Positions 47,422 to 56,874 are shown, numbered from the stretch's first letter. The stretch is 64,000 bases of DNA from Moraxella canis (GCF_002014965.1 NZ_MUXT01000008.1:334753-398752); one strand, 5' to 3'. The notes: a model not told the origin generated them from the letters alone. Numbers and translations are program-made.

Positions 47422-48498
47422 ATGCAATCCATTTCCCACCATTCGACACATGACATGCTTGATACTTACCAAAATTATGACCTGTCTTCGATGAATACCA
47501 TGGCGCTGTCTTCTGTTGCAGATTCAGCGGTGGTGATTCACGATAAAGCCGCGTTACCAACACTTAAGCTGGATCAGACTTGGTTTGTGCTATCAGGTGG
47601 CAGTAATGTTTTGTTGCCAAGCAGGCTTCATGCTACCGTGGTTTTGCCTCGTATGATGGGCAAGCGTGTACTGTTTGAAGATGACAAAGAAATCATCTTA
47701 GAGGTGCAAGCAGGTGAAAATTTTCATGATTTGGTGACCGACTGTGTTCATAAAGGCTGGTACGGGCTTGAAAATCTAGCCCTAATTCCAGGGCTTGTCG
47801 GCGCCGCCCCTGTCCAGAATATCGGCGCTTATGGTGTGCAGCTTGAAGATGCCTTGGTGGGTGTGCAGGCATATGAGTGGGCAACCAAGCGATTTAAACA
47901 GCTGCCCAAGCAAGACTGCGCTTTTAGCTATCGCCACAGCATTTTTAAAGATGAACCAAATCGCTACTTAATTTGTGCGGTGACACTTCGATTACACAAA
48001 GACCCAACACGCATTCTAAGTAGCTATGGCGATCTGCATACATATGCAAAACAGCTGGCAAATAATGAGGGCCGGACTGCCATCACCACCACAGATGTAT
48101 ATCATGCGGTCATCGCCATCCGTCAAAGCAAACTGCCCGACCCAAAAGTTTTGGCCAACTGCGGCTCTTTTTTTCAAAATCCGATCATCTCGGTAGAGCA
48201 TTATCAAAGACTGTGTATGGATTATCCAACTTTACCCTGTTATCCTGTCACGAATGCTTCGGTTAAAGTGCCTGCAGGATGGCTGATTGACCAAGCCGGG
48301 CTCAAAGGTCAAGGCGTGCCACCAATATTAACCCACACCAAACAAGCGCTTGTTTTGACCAATCATGCACCGCTGAGTGCCACCCAAGAGGACATCAAAG
48401 CTGCAGCCGATGTCATTATCGCTGCGGTTTATCAAAAATTTGGCATCACCTTAGTGCGTGAACCTGTCTGGATCAATGCTGATGGCAGCTACAATTAA
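47422..48498 (+). CDS. murB: UDP-N-acetylenolpyruvoylglucosamine reductase
   Basis: FAD enzyme that makes UDP-MurNAc for peptidoglycan. The 358-aa protein has the FAD loop LSGGSNVLLP near residue 60, the region GLENLALIPGLVGAAPVQNIGAYG (part: LALIPGLVGAAP) near residue 120, the catalytic Ser in NCGSFFQNP near residue 245, and AGWLIDQAGLKG. This is the type I (E. coli-like) form. ATG 47455 (MLDTYQNY) is an alternative start. The next gene begins inside its last codons. Confidence 0.95.
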   Translation: MQSISHHSTHDMLDTYQNYDLSSMNTMALSSVADSAVVIHDKAALPTLKLDQTWFVLSGGSNVLLPSRLHATVVLPRMMGKRVLFEDDKEIILEVQAGENFHDLVTDCVHKGWYGLENLALIPGLVGAAPVQNIGAYGVQLEDALVGVQAYEWATKRFKQLPKQDCAFSYRHSIFKDEPNRYLICAVTLRLHKDPTRILSSYGDLHTYAKQLANNEGRTAITTTDVYHAVIAIRQSKLPDPKVLANCGSFFQNPIISVEHYQRLCMDYPTLPCYPVTNASVKVPAGWLIDQAGLKGQGVPPILTHTKQALVLTNHAPLSATQEDIKAAADVIIAAVYQKFGITLVREPVWINADGSYN

Positions 48499-49243
48499 CA
48501 GACCAAAAAAGCCGGCTTCCGCCTTACGGCGCATGGCATCAAAAGTCTTAAAAGTCATTGCACTGGGTGGCGCTGTGATTATTATCGGTGCAGCGAGCGC
48601 TTTGACGCCTATGTTTGCTAATGTTGGCGGCGGTCTGCTCAATCTGTATTCTGCCCTCACCCTACCTGCCGTCCAAGATGAAGCCAAAAGCATCGTCGTG
48701 CTCGGTGGTGGATTGACCAAAAACCCAACTGGCGCAATCAGTCTAAACCACTTCACCCAAAGCCGTGCAGATGCCACCATTCGCCTACATGAGACGCATC
48801 CTTTGAGCATTATTACCAGTGGGGCTGAATCGCCATGGCTGCGCGACTATTTGATTGAGCACATCGGCAAGGCTAAGGCAGTGATCATTAACGAAAACGC
48901 CAGTATGAATACTTGCGAAAATGCCGTTTTTACCGCCAAATTACTCAGCTATCACGAGCTACCAACGACAGTGTATTTGGTGACAGATCGCTATCATATG
49001 GCTCGAGCGCGTCGCCAATTTGCCAAAGCGGGCATCGCTACCATACCTGCACCTGCACCTCTTGCCATCAGTACCAGTTGGCAAAATCCTAAAGACAATT
49101 TGATCCATACGCGCCGCACCATCTATGAACTGGCAGCGCTGGCGCGAGACATTGCCATTCCCCAAACCAATTGTCGCACCACCGATGAGATCAGCATCGA
49201 AGAGATCAGCACCCCTCGCCGTCAGCCCAAATTATTTTTATAA
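48476..49243 (+). CDS. DUF218 (ElyC/SanA/YdcF) family membrane protein
   Basis: About 255 aa. A basic leader and one membrane helix (VIALGGAVIIIGAASALTP, residues 27-45) anchor a periplasmic DUF218 domain: SIVVLGGGLTKN near residue 75, THPLSIITSG, NENASMNTCENAVFTAKLL with the family Asn/Glu signature, and VYLVTDRYHMARAR near residue 170. E. coli ElyC and SanA affect envelope integrity and peptidoglycan precursors, which fits its overlap with murB. Start is uncertain (ATG 48476 or 48482). Confidence 0.83.
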   Translation: MLMAATINRPKKPASALRRMASKVLKVIALGGAVIIIGAASALTPMFANVGGGLLNLYSALTLPAVQDEAKSIVVLGGGLTKNPTGAISLNHFTQSRADATIRLHETHPLSIITSGAESPWLRDYLIEHIGKAKAVIINENASMNTCENAVFTAKLLSYHELPTTVYLVTDRYHMARARRQFAKAGIATIPAPAPLAISTSWQNPKDNLIHTRRTIYELAALARDIAIPQTNCRTTDEISIEEISTPRRQPKLFL

Positions 49244-49361
49244 CCGCTTTTTTATAACCGCTTGGATTAATTTGTCATAAAAATCTTAGCATGATGACAG
49301 CCTACAATTCGCGATCAGTGCTCAAATATGACAAAATTGTGCCAATTTTTATAAAAAATCC

Positions 49362-49389
49362 TTGCATTTGTAAAAAATTCGTCTATAAT
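49362..49389 (+). promoter_or_regulatory. Promoter of the tandem tRNA-Ser genes
   Basis: TTGCAT (49362-49367), a 16-bp spacer and TATAAT (49384-49389), ending 10 bp before the first tRNA. Confidence 0.85.
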
Positions 49390-49399
49390 ACGACGCATT

Positions 49400-49490
49400 G
49401 GAAGCTTGGCAGAGCGGTTGAATGCACCGGTCTTGAAAACCGGCGTGGGTTCATAGCCCACCGAGAGTTCGAATCTCTCAGCTTCCGCCA
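49400..49490 (+). tRNA. tRNA-Ser (TGA), copy 1
   Basis: GGAAGCTTGGCAGAGCGGTT starts a class II tRNA with a long variable arm (CGTGGGTTCATAGCCCACCG region). The anticodon loop CTTGAAA gives TGA. CCA is encoded at 49488-49490. Confidence 0.95.
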
Positions 49491-49516
49491 TATTTTTTTA
49501 TTGACACACCGCTTAC

Positions 49517-49607
49517 GGAAGCTTGGCAGAGCGGTTGAATGCACCGGTCTTGAAAACCGGCGTGGGTTCATAGCCCACCGAGAGTTCGAATCTCTCAGCT
49601 TCCGCCA
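49517..49607 (+). tRNA. tRNA-Ser (TGA), copy 2
   Basis: Identical in sequence to copy 1, 26 bp downstream of it, with CCA at 49605-49607. The pair is a recent tandem duplication with an offset of 117 bp. Confidence 0.95.
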
Positions 49608-49613
49608 TTATTC

Positions 49614-49650
49614 AAATCGCCTTATCTTATAGATAAGGCGATTTTTATTT
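49614..49650 (+). terminator. Terminator of the tRNA-Ser unit
   Basis: AAATCGCCTTATC (49614-49626) pairs perfectly with GATAAGGCGATTT (49632-49644), followed by a T-rich run. Confidence 0.92.
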
Positions 49651-49805
49651 TTGAGAGTATTTAGGCTCACTTAGATGAATTAAAATACCAAAGATGCCGT
49701 GGCATTATTTGCCAATTAATCAAGATTTTTTATAGAAAATTTGCTAAAATTATCGGTTTATTTGATCAGAATTTTCCACTTTTATAATTTATCCATAGGC
49801 AATCG

Positions 49806-51533
49806 ATGAACATTCAAGCAATTTTAAACACTAAAATTAAAGAGGCGATGATCGCAGCCGGCGCAGGCAGCGAGGTTGAGGCATTGGTGCGTCAATCCAA
49901 TAAAGCACAATTTGGGGACTATCAAGCCAATGGCATCATGGGTGCTGCCAAAAAACTGGGTATGAATCCGCGAGAATTTGCCCAAAAGGTGCTTGATCAT
50001 TTAAGCATTGACGATATCGCCGATAAGCTTGAGATTGCAGGTCCTGGATTTATTAATATTTTCTTAAAAAATGAGTGGATATCTGCCCATGCCAATCAAG
50101 CCAACATCAGCAGCGCTTTGGGTGTAACTGCTGCCCAAACTGACACTGTGGTGGTTGATTATTCTTCTCCAAATGTCGCCAAAGAGATGCATGTCGGTCA
50201 TCTGCGCTCAACCATCATCGGTGACAGCGTCGTGCGTACGCTTGAGTTTTTGGGTAATACCGTCATCCGCGCCAACCATGTGGGCGACTGGGGCACGCAG
50301 TTTGGTATGCTGATTGCTTATCTTGAAAAGGTAGAAAATGATGATGCCAAGGATTTGGATTTATCTGATTTAGAGGCGTTTTATCGCGCGGCAAAACAAG
50401 CCTATGACAGCGATGAAGCCTTTGCTGAAAAGTCGCGTCATTATGTGGTCAAGCTCCAAAGCGGTGATGAGTATTGCTTGGCAATGTGGCGAAAGCTTGT
50501 GGACATCACCATGGCGCAATGTCAGCGCACCTATGACCGCCTGAATGTCACCTTAACGCGTGACGATACCATGGGTGAAAGCCTATATAATCCAATGCTT
50601 CCCAAGATCGTTCAAGCACTCAAAGACAAAGGCTTGGCGGTCGAAGATGACGGCGCCGTGGTGGTCTTTTTGGATGAATTTAAAAATAAAGAAGGCGATC
50701 CGATGGGCGTCATCATCCAAAAAAAGGATGGTGGCTATCTTTACACGACCACCGACATCGCCGCGGCAACTTACCGCTATCAGACGCTTCACGCCGACCG
50801 CGTGATCTTGTTCACCGATGCGCGCCAAACCCTGCACGCTCAGCAAGCATGGCTGATCACACGTAAAGCGGGATTTGTGCCTGATGAATTTATCATGGAG
50901 CATTTTACCTTTGGTATGATGCTTGGTAAAGATGGCAAACCTTTCAAAACACGCACAGGCGGCACAGTGAAGCTTGCCGATCTGCTTGATGAGGCGATCG
51001 AGCGCGCGACCGCTTTAATTGACCAAAAAAATCCCGATCTTAGCGCCGAAGAAAAGCAGGCTGTGGTCGAGGCAGTTGCTATTGGTGCGGTCAAATATTC
51101 TGACCTTTCCAAAAATCGTAACACTGACTATGTGTTTGATTGGGATAATATGTTGTCATTTGAGGGCAATACCGCACCTTATATGCAATATGCCCATACG
51201 CGCGTTCGCTCGATTTTTGCGCGTGCAGGGCTTGATATGGCAGCCATCAGTGGTGAGATCGTAATCAGCGAAGATAAAGAGCGAGCCTTGGCGGTCAAGC
51301 TGCTTCAATTTGAAGAAGTGCTGTTATTGGTTGCCAAAGACGGTCTGCCACATCTATTGTGCCAATACCTGTTTGAATTGGCGGGCATTTTCTCAAGTTT
51401 TTATGAAGCCTGCCCAATCCTAAGTGTTGATGATGAGATCAAGGCTTCTCGCCTGCTGCTTGCTGCGCTTACCGCCAAAACCTTAAAACAAGGTCTTGAT
51501 TTGCTTGGCATTAAGACCGTAGAAAAAATGTAA
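49806..51533 (+). CDS. argS: Arginyl-tRNA synthetase
   Basis: Class I aminoacyl-tRNA synthetase that charges tRNA-Arg. The 575-aa protein has the N-terminal Add1 domain (residues 1-110), the HIGH motif as HVGHLRST near residue 131, the arginine-specific [13 protein letters not shown], and the C-terminal DALR anticodon-binding domain. As in many ArgRS, the canonical KMSKS is absent; [15 protein letters not shown] occupies the place. It is monocistronic. Confidence 0.96.
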   Translation: MNIQAILNTKIKEAMIAAGAGSEVEALVRQSNKAQFGDYQANGIMGAAKKLGMNPREFAQKVLDHLSIDDIADKLEIAGPGFINIFLKNEWISAHANQANISSALGVTAAQTDTVVVDYSSPNVAKEMHVGHLRSTIIGDSVVRTLEFLGNTVIRANHVGDWGTQFGMLIAYLEKVENDDAKDLDLSDLEAFYRAAKQAYDSDEAFAEKSRHYVVKLQSGDEYCLAMWRKLVDITMAQCQRTYDRLNVTLTRDDTMGESLYNPMLPKIVQALKDKGLAVEDDGAVVVFLDEFKNKEGDPMGVIIQKKDGGYLYTTTDIAAATYRYQTLHADRVILFTDARQTLHAQQAWLITRKAGFVPDEFIMEHFTFGMMLGKDGKPFKTRTGGTVKLADLLDEAIERATALIDQKNPDLSAEEKQAVVEAVAIGAVKYSDLSKNRNTDYVFDWDNMLSFEGNTAPYMQYAHTRVRSIFARAGLDMAAISGEIVISEDKERALAVKLLQFEEVLLLVAKDGLPHLLCQYLFELAGIFSSFYEACPILSVDDEIKASRLLLAALTAKTLKQGLDLLGIKTVEKM

Positions 51534-51543
51534 AGCGCGTTTT

Positions 51544-51575
51544 CATCCCCTGATATCTTCAGGGGGTGATTTTTA
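51544..51575 (+). terminator. Terminator after argS
   Basis: ATCCCCTGA (51545-51553) pairs with TCAGGGGGT (51559-51567) with a short loop, then ATTTTT, 12 bp after the argS stop. Confidence 0.8.
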
Positions 51576-51676
51576 GCACAAGCCATCTTAGCATTCATGA
51601 TTGCCTGCTGCCTTTACTGTTTTGGCGATATTTTGTGCTACAATATTGATCAATCGGTTGACATCCAAGGTGTGAT

Positions 51677-52375
51677 ATGTATAGCGTTCATCATGAGCCG
51701 CATTTTAGTAATCGCAACAATTGGCTGCGCGCAACTGTGCTTGGCGCCAATGATGGCTTGATCAGCACCGCAAGCTTATTGATGGGCGTGGCAGCAGCAG
51801 GAACACAAACCCAAACTTTGATTCTGACTGGCATGGCATCGCTCATCGCTGGCGCCATCAGTATGGCGGCGGGTGAATATGTATCGGTTTCCTCACAGTC
51901 GGATACCGAGCAAGCAGACCTACTCAAAGAGCAGCATGAACTTACCCATAATCCCGAAAGAGAGCTTATGGAGCTCACCGAGATTTATAAGCGGCGCGGT
52001 CTTGATGCCAAGCTTGCTAAGAAAGTTGCGATCGCCTTGACGGAGCATAACGCACTTGAGGCGCACGCTCGTGATGAAATTGGGCTCAATGACGAGACCG
52101 CAGCCAATCCGCTCCAAGCAGCCATCGCATCTGGCTTATCTTTTATCGCTGGGGCGATATTACCTGTCTTGTGCGTGTATCTTGCCTCGCATGAGGTGCT
52201 GATCGGTGCCTTATGGGCGACGACGCTGATTGGACTGGCAGCACTGGGATATTTATCAGCACGCCTCGGCGGTGCCAAACCCTTGCCTGCTGTCATTCGC
52301 ATTATCATCTGGGGCGTGATAGCCTTGGCAGCCACTCAGCTTATCGGTCAGCTTTTTGATGTGACTATGGCTTGA
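51677..52375 (+). CDS. VIT1/CCC1-family metal transporter
   Basis: A 232-aa inner-membrane protein. Helix 1 has the family motif RATVLGANDGLISTASLLMG (residues 16-35) and helix 2 AGAISMAAGEYVSVSSQSD; the cytoplasmic loop is Glu-rich (EREL, AKLAKKVA, RDEIGL) as in iron-binding VIT proteins; three more helices follow. Family members move Fe2+ or Mn2+ out of the cytoplasm. No metal regulator adjoins it, so specificity is open. Confidence 0.9.
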   Translation: MYSVHHEPHFSNRNNWLRATVLGANDGLISTASLLMGVAAAGTQTQTLILTGMASLIAGAISMAAGEYVSVSSQSDTEQADLLKEQHELTHNPERELMELTEIYKRRGLDAKLAKKVAIALTEHNALEAHARDEIGLNDETAANPLQAAIASGLSFIAGAILPVLCVYLASHEVLIGALWATTLIGLAALGYLSARLGGAKPLPAVIRIIIWGVIALAATQLIGQLFDVTMA

Positions 52376-52467
52376 TGAGCCTATAAATTTGACATGAGCT
52401 AACATTGATCAGCATCGGTCATGATGTTTATGTTTAATGTATCTGCGTTAGCAAAATCGTGATTGAT

Positions 52468-52905
52468 TTAAAATTTACTACGCTTAGCATCCTTAAACCA
52501 ATCAAAGCCAAGCATCGCCATCATCATAGGAATCATAAAATACAGCACCTGAAATTTACCCAAGCCGATTAGTGATAAAACTGGCGCAGGACAAATACCC
52601 ACCAAGCCCCAACCGACGCCAAATATGGCAGCGCCAACAATAAGCGCTTTATCAATGTGTGCGGCGGTAGGTAAATCAAACTTAGCATCATGATATGTCC
52701 GTGAATGATGCACGGCAAGCTGAAAAGGAATGATGGCAACACCAATCGCCCCCAGCATGACCAATGCCAAGCTTGGATCCCACTCACCAAAAATATCCAA
52801 AAAACCAATCACTTTGGCAGGATTTGCCATACCTGACAACAACAGCCCTGCCCCAAATACCATCCCAAAAATCAGCGCACAGATATTTTTTATTTTAGTC
52901 GTCAT
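52468..52905 (-). CDS. YeeE/YedE family protein, second half
   Basis: A 145-aa, four-helix membrane protein: GAGLLLSGMANPAKVIGFLD near residue 19 and GVGWGLVGICPAPVL near residue 97 are YeeE/YedE (TsuA-like sulfur-compound uptake) motifs with a conserved Cys. It pairs with the upstream half-size protein, 1 bp away, to make the equivalent of a full-length YeeE. The divergent sulfide-responsive regulator suggests a role in sulfur-compound transport. Confidence 0.85.
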   Translation of the reverse strand: MTTKIKNICALIFGMVFGAGLLLSGMANPAKVIGFLDIFGEWDPSLALVMLGAIGVAIIPFQLAVHHSRTYHDAKFDLPTAAHIDKALIVGAAIFGVGWGLVGICPAPVLSLIGLGKFQVLYFMIPMMMAMLGFDWFKDAKRSKF

Positions 52906-52906
52906 A

Positions 52907-53317
52907 TCAGCCTCGTAAATATCGCATCACAGCAACCGTTATAATCCCCGTCAGCAAAAAAGTCGCAGTCGCAGCCATAGAGCGGCGCGACAGCCGAGCC
53001 ATGCCACAGATACCATGCCCGCTCGTACAGCCTGAGCCTAATCGTGTGCCAATTCCAACGAATATACCTGCAACGCCCAGCAGCCAAGCAGGCGCAGTCA
53101 GCCTAATCTCACCCAAATCCACCAAACCAAACGCTCGAGCCATCAGGGCAGCCAAAGCAATACCGATCAAGAAGAGCAAAGTAGGAGAGGCTTTGGTTTT
53201 AGGTAAAGTCGCCATCATGCCACTGATGCCCACGATTCTACCTGTGCTATAAAGATAACCTACGGAGGCAATGCCGATCAACACACCGCCCATCAGCGCC
53301 GATACGTAATCATTCAT
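52907..53317 (-). CDS. YeeE/YedE family protein, first half
   Basis: A 136-aa membrane protein with the hallmark GTRLGSGCTSGHGICGMARL near residue 92 (two Cys thought to relay the sulfur compound in this family) and GYLYSTGRIVGISGM near residue 20. It starts the two-gene unit and is divergent from the ArsR-type regulator gene. Substrates in the family include thiosulfate and persulfide-type sulfur; this one is undetermined. Confidence 0.85.
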   Translation of the reverse strand: MNDYVSALMGGVLIGIASVGYLYSTGRIVGISGMMATLPKTKASPTLLFLIGIALAALMARAFGLVDLGEIRLTAPAWLLGVAGIFVGIGTRLGSGCTSGHGICGMARLSRRSMAATATFLLTGIITVAVMRYLRG

Positions 53318-53350
53318 ACAATGCTCACTGTTTTATAATTTATATTATTA

Positions 53351-53372
53351 TAATATATATTTTTATATATTA
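53351..53372. promoter_or_regulatory. Candidate BigR-type operator
   Basis: TAATATATA-TTTT-TATATATTA is a perfect inverted repeat with 9-bp arms in the short divergent region between the YeeE pair and the regulator. BigR-type repressors use AT-rich palindromes of about this size. The local DNA is very A+T-rich, so chance is not excluded. Confidence 0.5.
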
Positions 53373-53400
53373 ATAGAAATTTTTTGCTGATTATGCTAGG

Positions 53401-53739
53401 ATGGGCAAGATTTTTTATGGAAAAAAATATGAAAGAGAGGCTGCTTTGAGCGACATAAATTTTACACAGCTGCCTAAGGCTGTTTCTGTACTAAAGCTGC
53501 TTGCCAACCCCGATAGATTAAAGATCGTTTGTGTGCTTGAAAGGCAGGCTTTGAATGTCGGTGAGATCGCGGCGCTGACCAATATCTTGCAGCCCACCTT
53601 ATCGCAGCAACTGGGTATTTTGCGTCAAAGCGGGCTACTTAGCACCAAAAAACAAGGCAAATTTGTCTATTATCAGCTTGCAGATGATAAAGTCATGCAC
53701 CTTATCGGTTCTTTGCATGAGCTATATTGTCAGCCTTAA
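53401..53739 (+). CDS. ArsR-family regulator, BigR/SqrR-like persulfide sensor
   Basis: A 112-aa winged-helix repressor. LKLLANPDRLKIVCVLERQ and QPTLSQQLGILRQSGLLSTKK (part: QPTLSQQLGILRQSG) place it in the BigR group, and the two sensor cysteines are present at positions 44 (KIVCVL) and 110 (LYCQP), as needed for a persulfide-induced tetrasulfide link. It probably represses the divergent YeeE/YedE pair. The start is uncertain: TTG 53446, preceded by GAGG, would remove 15 unusual residues. No sulfide oxidase or dioxygenase gene is adjacent. Confidence 0.85.
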   Translation: MGKIFYGKKYEREAALSDINFTQLPKAVSVLKLLANPDRLKIVCVLERQALNVGEIAALTNILQPTLSQQLGILRQSGLLSTKKQGKFVYYQLADDKVMHLIGSLHELYCQP

Positions 53740-53832
53740 TACCATCAAATAAAATCAACGATAGCGTTATGAATTGATCATCTTATCTGATTGATTTAGT
53801 TGATTGTTTAAATATTTTGAATTGTCTTAGTT

Positions 53833-54522
53833 ATGAATAACTCCCAAGCTTTTATCAAGGGCTGCCAATCGGGACTGCCTGTTGCTTTAGGCTACATTCC
53901 GGTGGCGATTGCTTTTGGTATGGCGACAACGGCTGCCGGCTTCCCAACTTGGATCATCATTGCGATGAGTGTCTTCATTTATGCCGGTGCCAGTCAGTTT
54001 TTATTATTCGCCTCGATCATGAGCGGCGCAAGCGTGCTTGCCGTGGTAGGCTTATGTGCTTTACTTGACAGTCGTCACCTGCTGTACGCGCCCTTGATGA
54101 AGCGTCATCTTAGATCAAGTGATGGCATGATTTGGATTGCTCCGCTAATCACAGACGAAGTCTTTGCCACCGCCATGGCAAAATTAAAAGGTATTGACAA
54201 TCAAAAGCCTTGGCTGATTGGACTGGCTGTCGTATCGTGGGTGTCTTGGTGGGGCGGTACCATCATCGGTGTTTTTGGCGGCAAATTATTGGCAGACTAT
54301 CCGGTGATGAGTGCCACGATGAATTTTGCTTTTGTGGCGTTATTTGTTTCATTATCCACACACGCCTATGTCAGCGAACCTAGATTTCGCCCTGCTTTGA
54401 TCATTGCAGCAGTCATTGCAGCGCTGTGTGTGTCTGCTGATCATAGCGAAATTGCACTGCTTGTGGCAGGATTTGGTGGCGTTCTAGCGCATTTTTTATT
54501 AGTTAAATTATTGAATTATTAA
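53833..54522 (+). CDS. azlC: AzlC-family branched-chain amino acid exporter, large subunit
   Basis: A 229-aa membrane protein with the AzlC start FIKGCQSGLPVALGYIPVAIAFG (part: LPVALGYIPVAIAFG), SQFLLFASIMSGAS and LDSRHLLYAP near residue 78. With AzlD it forms an exporter of branched-chain amino acids or analogues (BrnFE-like). AzlD follows 8 bp downstream. It is located away from other branched-chain genes except ilvA, 9.8 kb upstream. Confidence 0.9.
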   Translation: MNNSQAFIKGCQSGLPVALGYIPVAIAFGMATTAAGFPTWIIIAMSVFIYAGASQFLLFASIMSGASVLAVVGLCALLDSRHLLYAPLMKRHLRSSDGMIWIAPLITDEVFATAMAKLKGIDNQKPWLIGLAVVSWVSWWGGTIIGVFGGKLLADYPVMSATMNFAFVALFVSLSTHAYVSEPRFRPALIIAAVIAALCVSADHSEIALLVAGFGGVLAHFLLVKLLNY

Positions 54523-54530
54523 GTCAAACT

Positions 54531-54890
54531 ATGCTCAATGAATCTGGGTTTTATACGCTGCTGATAGCGGTTGTCTGTATGGCGATCTTGACCGCCCTTT
54601 CACGATCTTTACCATTTTTACTGCCTGATGATTCCGCCATCATTCGCTTTTTTACGGCTGAGAACTCGCCTTTTGCCCCCTTGGGCGGCGCAATTATTAT
54701 TGGCATGACTGTGGTACTTGCCATGCCATTTTTTACAGAGTCTGCGGATAATAGCCCACTCATCGCCAGTATTTTGGGTATCGTAGTGACCATGATTGCT
54801 ACCATCAAAGGCATCAATACTGGCATGAGCGTCATCATCGGCATGGCGGGATTTTTGGTGGGTGTGGGTATCGAAAAGTGGCTATTTTAA
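54531..54890 (+). CDS. azlD: AzlD-family exporter, small subunit
   Basis: A 119-aa protein with four hydrophobic segments (residues 8-24, 43-62, 70-90, 95-115) and LTALSRSLPFLLPDD near residue 20, typical of AzlD. It is the obligate partner of AzlC in the family. The two genes form a short operon that converges with fpr; no terminator is obvious between them. Confidence 0.88.
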   Translation: MLNESGFYTLLIAVVCMAILTALSRSLPFLLPDDSAIIRFFTAENSPFAPLGGAIIIGMTVVLAMPFFTESADNSPLIASILGIVVTMIATIKGINTGMSVIIGMAGFLVGVGIEKWLF

Positions 54891-54966
54891 TGATAAAAGT
54901 TTTAAAGATAAAAGCCACTTGTTACCAAACATCAATACAACCCAATCAAGCCAAGAGCGCAAGTAT

Positions 54967-55776
54967 TTACCAATAGTTTTCTACCGCAATATTGCCGACA
55001 CCACGGCGATTCATGCTAAGCCCTTGTGCTTTGAGCGCTTCTTTGGTGTCTTCAACCATTTGTGGATTACCGCACAGCATGACATGCGCTTGGTTGTCGA
55101 GCGAAACACTGGCTGCCTTGGCAAGCTCACCATTATGAATTAAGCTAGGAATACGCTCAGACAAGCAGCCAGCGATTTTTTCACGCGTCACGATGGATAT
55201 ATAGTGAAAACGAGCAGGATCATCGACCAATCCCCCAAAGCTTGCTTCTAATGATCGGATTTTGTCTTGATACGCCAATTCGCTTTGGGTACGCGCACTG
55301 TACACCAGCACAATGTCATCATAATGCTCCCAAGCATACAAATCTTGTAAAATGGATAAAAATGGTGCAAGCCCCGTTCCAGTTGCTAACAGCCACAATG
55401 TTTTTGGGGTCGGTTCTTGATAGCGCGATAGCGTCAAAAATCCAAATGGCGTGGTGTTCAGATATAGTTGATCACCTGCTTGCAAATATTGAAGCTGCGA
55501 AGTAAACTCCCCATCCGGCACCACCACCGAAAAAAATTCAAGTGACTCATCATAAGGAGACGATACCACGGAATATGCACGAAAAATCGGGGTCAGCTCC
55601 TCAGATTTGGGCTGATCTTGATAATAAATCAGCTCATCTGCACGCAGCCCCAACCGTACAAATTGCCCTGCCTCAAACCGAAAACCCTCAGGTCTGGTCG
55701 TCGTAAAACTAAACAAATTGGGCGACCAAACTGTCTTTGATAGCACCGTCAATGCCACTGCTTTGTCATCACTCAT
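54967..55776 (-). CDS. fpr: Ferredoxin/flavodoxin-NADP reductase
   Basis: A 269-aa FAD enzyme passing electrons between NADPH and ferredoxin or flavodoxin. The FAD motif RAYSVVSSPYDE is near residue 67, the NADP motif ATGTGLAPFLSIL near residue 130, and CGNPQMVEDT near residue 230. The C-terminus VENYW gives the aromatic residue that stacks on FAD in bacterial subclass I enzymes. It stands alone. Confidence 0.93.
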   Translation of the reverse strand: MSDDKAVALTVLSKTVWSPNLFSFTTTRPEGFRFEAGQFVRLGLRADELIYYQDQPKSEELTPIFRAYSVVSSPYDESLEFFSVVVPDGEFTSQLQYLQAGDQLYLNTTPFGFLTLSRYQEPTPKTLWLLATGTGLAPFLSILQDLYAWEHYDDIVLVYSARTQSELAYQDKIRSLEASFGGLVDDPARFHYISIVTREKIAGCLSERIPSLIHNGELAKAASVSLDNQAHVMLCGNPQMVEDTKEALKAQGLSMNRRGVGNIAVENYW

Positions 55777-55997
55777 AAGTGTCTCTTTATAGTTTTAATC
55801 TTAATGACCAATGTCATCTTCATCACAGACATCAGCCGTTTCATCGTGTATTTTGACCGATAATTCAGCTTTAGTCAAATCATCACGCCCCCATCAGACG
55901 CCAAAAACCACCTTAAAATCACCGCTTGAAAAATTGATCAACATCCCCATATAGATCAGCAGTATAGATTTTTATCACAACTGTTAAAGGAAATTGT

Positions 55998-56747
55998 ATG
56001 GCTTTTAAAGACATGACAGGGCAAAAAGTCCCAAACGCTGTATTTCGTACGCGCCAAGGTGATCAGTGGGTGAATGTTAGCACTGATGAGCTTTTTGGTG
56101 GCAAGAAAGTAGTGGTTTTTTCATTGCCGGGTGCGTTTACGCCGACATGCTCATCGACGCATCTACCGCGCTATAATGAATTGGCAGGTGAATTCAAAAA
56201 ATTGGGCGTTGATGATATTTTATGTGTCTCGGTGAATGACACCTTTGTGATGAATGCTTGGGCAGCTGACCAAGAAAGCGATAAAATTACTTTGATCCCA
56301 GATGGGAATGGTGAATTTACCGAGGGTATGGGTCGCTTGGTAGGCAAAGAGGATTTGGGCTTTGGTAAGCGTTCATGGCGTTATTCAATGCTAGTTGATG
56401 ATGGCGTGATTGTCAAAATCTTTGATGAGCCAGAAAAAGACGGTGACCCATTTGAAGTTTCTGATGCCGATACCATGATTAAATTCTTAAATCCTGACTG
56501 GGAAGACAAGCCTTCAGTGACCATCATCACCAAGCCAGGCTGTGCTTTTTGTGCCAAAGCTAAAGAAGCTCTGAAGTCTCGTGGCGTCGCTTATGAAGAA
56601 GTGGTACTTGGCCGAGATGCTAGTATGACAAGTGTTCGCGCCATTACTGGTCGTGAGACCGTTCCGCAAGTCTTTATCGGAGGCAAACACATCGGCGGTT
56701 CTGAAGAGCTTGAAACTTATTTGGCAAGTGATGACTGCGCCGTTTAA
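55998..56747 (+). CDS. Peroxiredoxin-glutaredoxin fusion (hybrid Prx5/Grx)
   Basis: A 249-aa fusion. Residues 1-170 are a Prx5-type peroxiredoxin with the peroxidatic Cys in PGAFTPTCSSTHLP near residue 50; residues 175-249 are a glutaredoxin with the CAFC active site (KPGCAFCAKAKEAL) and TVPQVFIGGKHIGG. The fusion lets glutathione recycle the peroxidase in one chain, as shown for Haemophilus PGdx. AAGGAAA precedes ATG 55998. A divergent oxyR, common beside this gene, is absent; fpr lies 221 bp away on the other strand. Confidence 0.94.
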   Translation: MAFKDMTGQKVPNAVFRTRQGDQWVNVSTDELFGGKKVVVFSLPGAFTPTCSSTHLPRYNELAGEFKKLGVDDILCVSVNDTFVMNAWAADQESDKITLIPDGNGEFTEGMGRLVGKEDLGFGKRSWRYSMLVDDGVIVKIFDEPEKDGDPFEVSDADTMIKFLNPDWEDKPSVTIITKPGCAFCAKAKEALKSRGVAYEEVVLGRDASMTSVRAITGRETVPQVFIGGKHIGGSEELETYLASDDCAV

Positions 56748-56766
56748 TTTTCTGACGATACGATAA

Positions 56767-56796
56767 AAAGAGCTTACAACTAAGCTCTTTTTTTTA
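56767..56796 (+). terminator. Terminator after the Prx-Grx gene
   Basis: AAAGAGCTTA (56767-56776) pairs perfectly with TAAGCTCTTT (56781-56790), 4-nt loop, followed by TTTTTA. Confidence 0.9.
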
Positions 56797-56842
56797 TTTG
56801 ATCTTTAACTGCCAGTGATATGATTAAGACTGATACACCCCT

Positions 56843-56874
56843 ATAAATAAGCACCCATTTGGGCGCTTATTTAT
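56843..56874 (-). terminator. Terminator of the nuo operon
   Basis: On the minus strand ATAAATAAGCGCCC pairs with GGGTGCTTATTTAT (one mismatch position, 4-nt loop), 21 bp after the nuoN stop. The following T run is short. Confidence 0.7.

Noticed and set aside
49291..49632. A 113-codon open frame over the tRNA-Ser pair
   Set aside because: It repeats the tRNA sequence twice and has no ribosome site; it is a shadow of the two tRNA genes.
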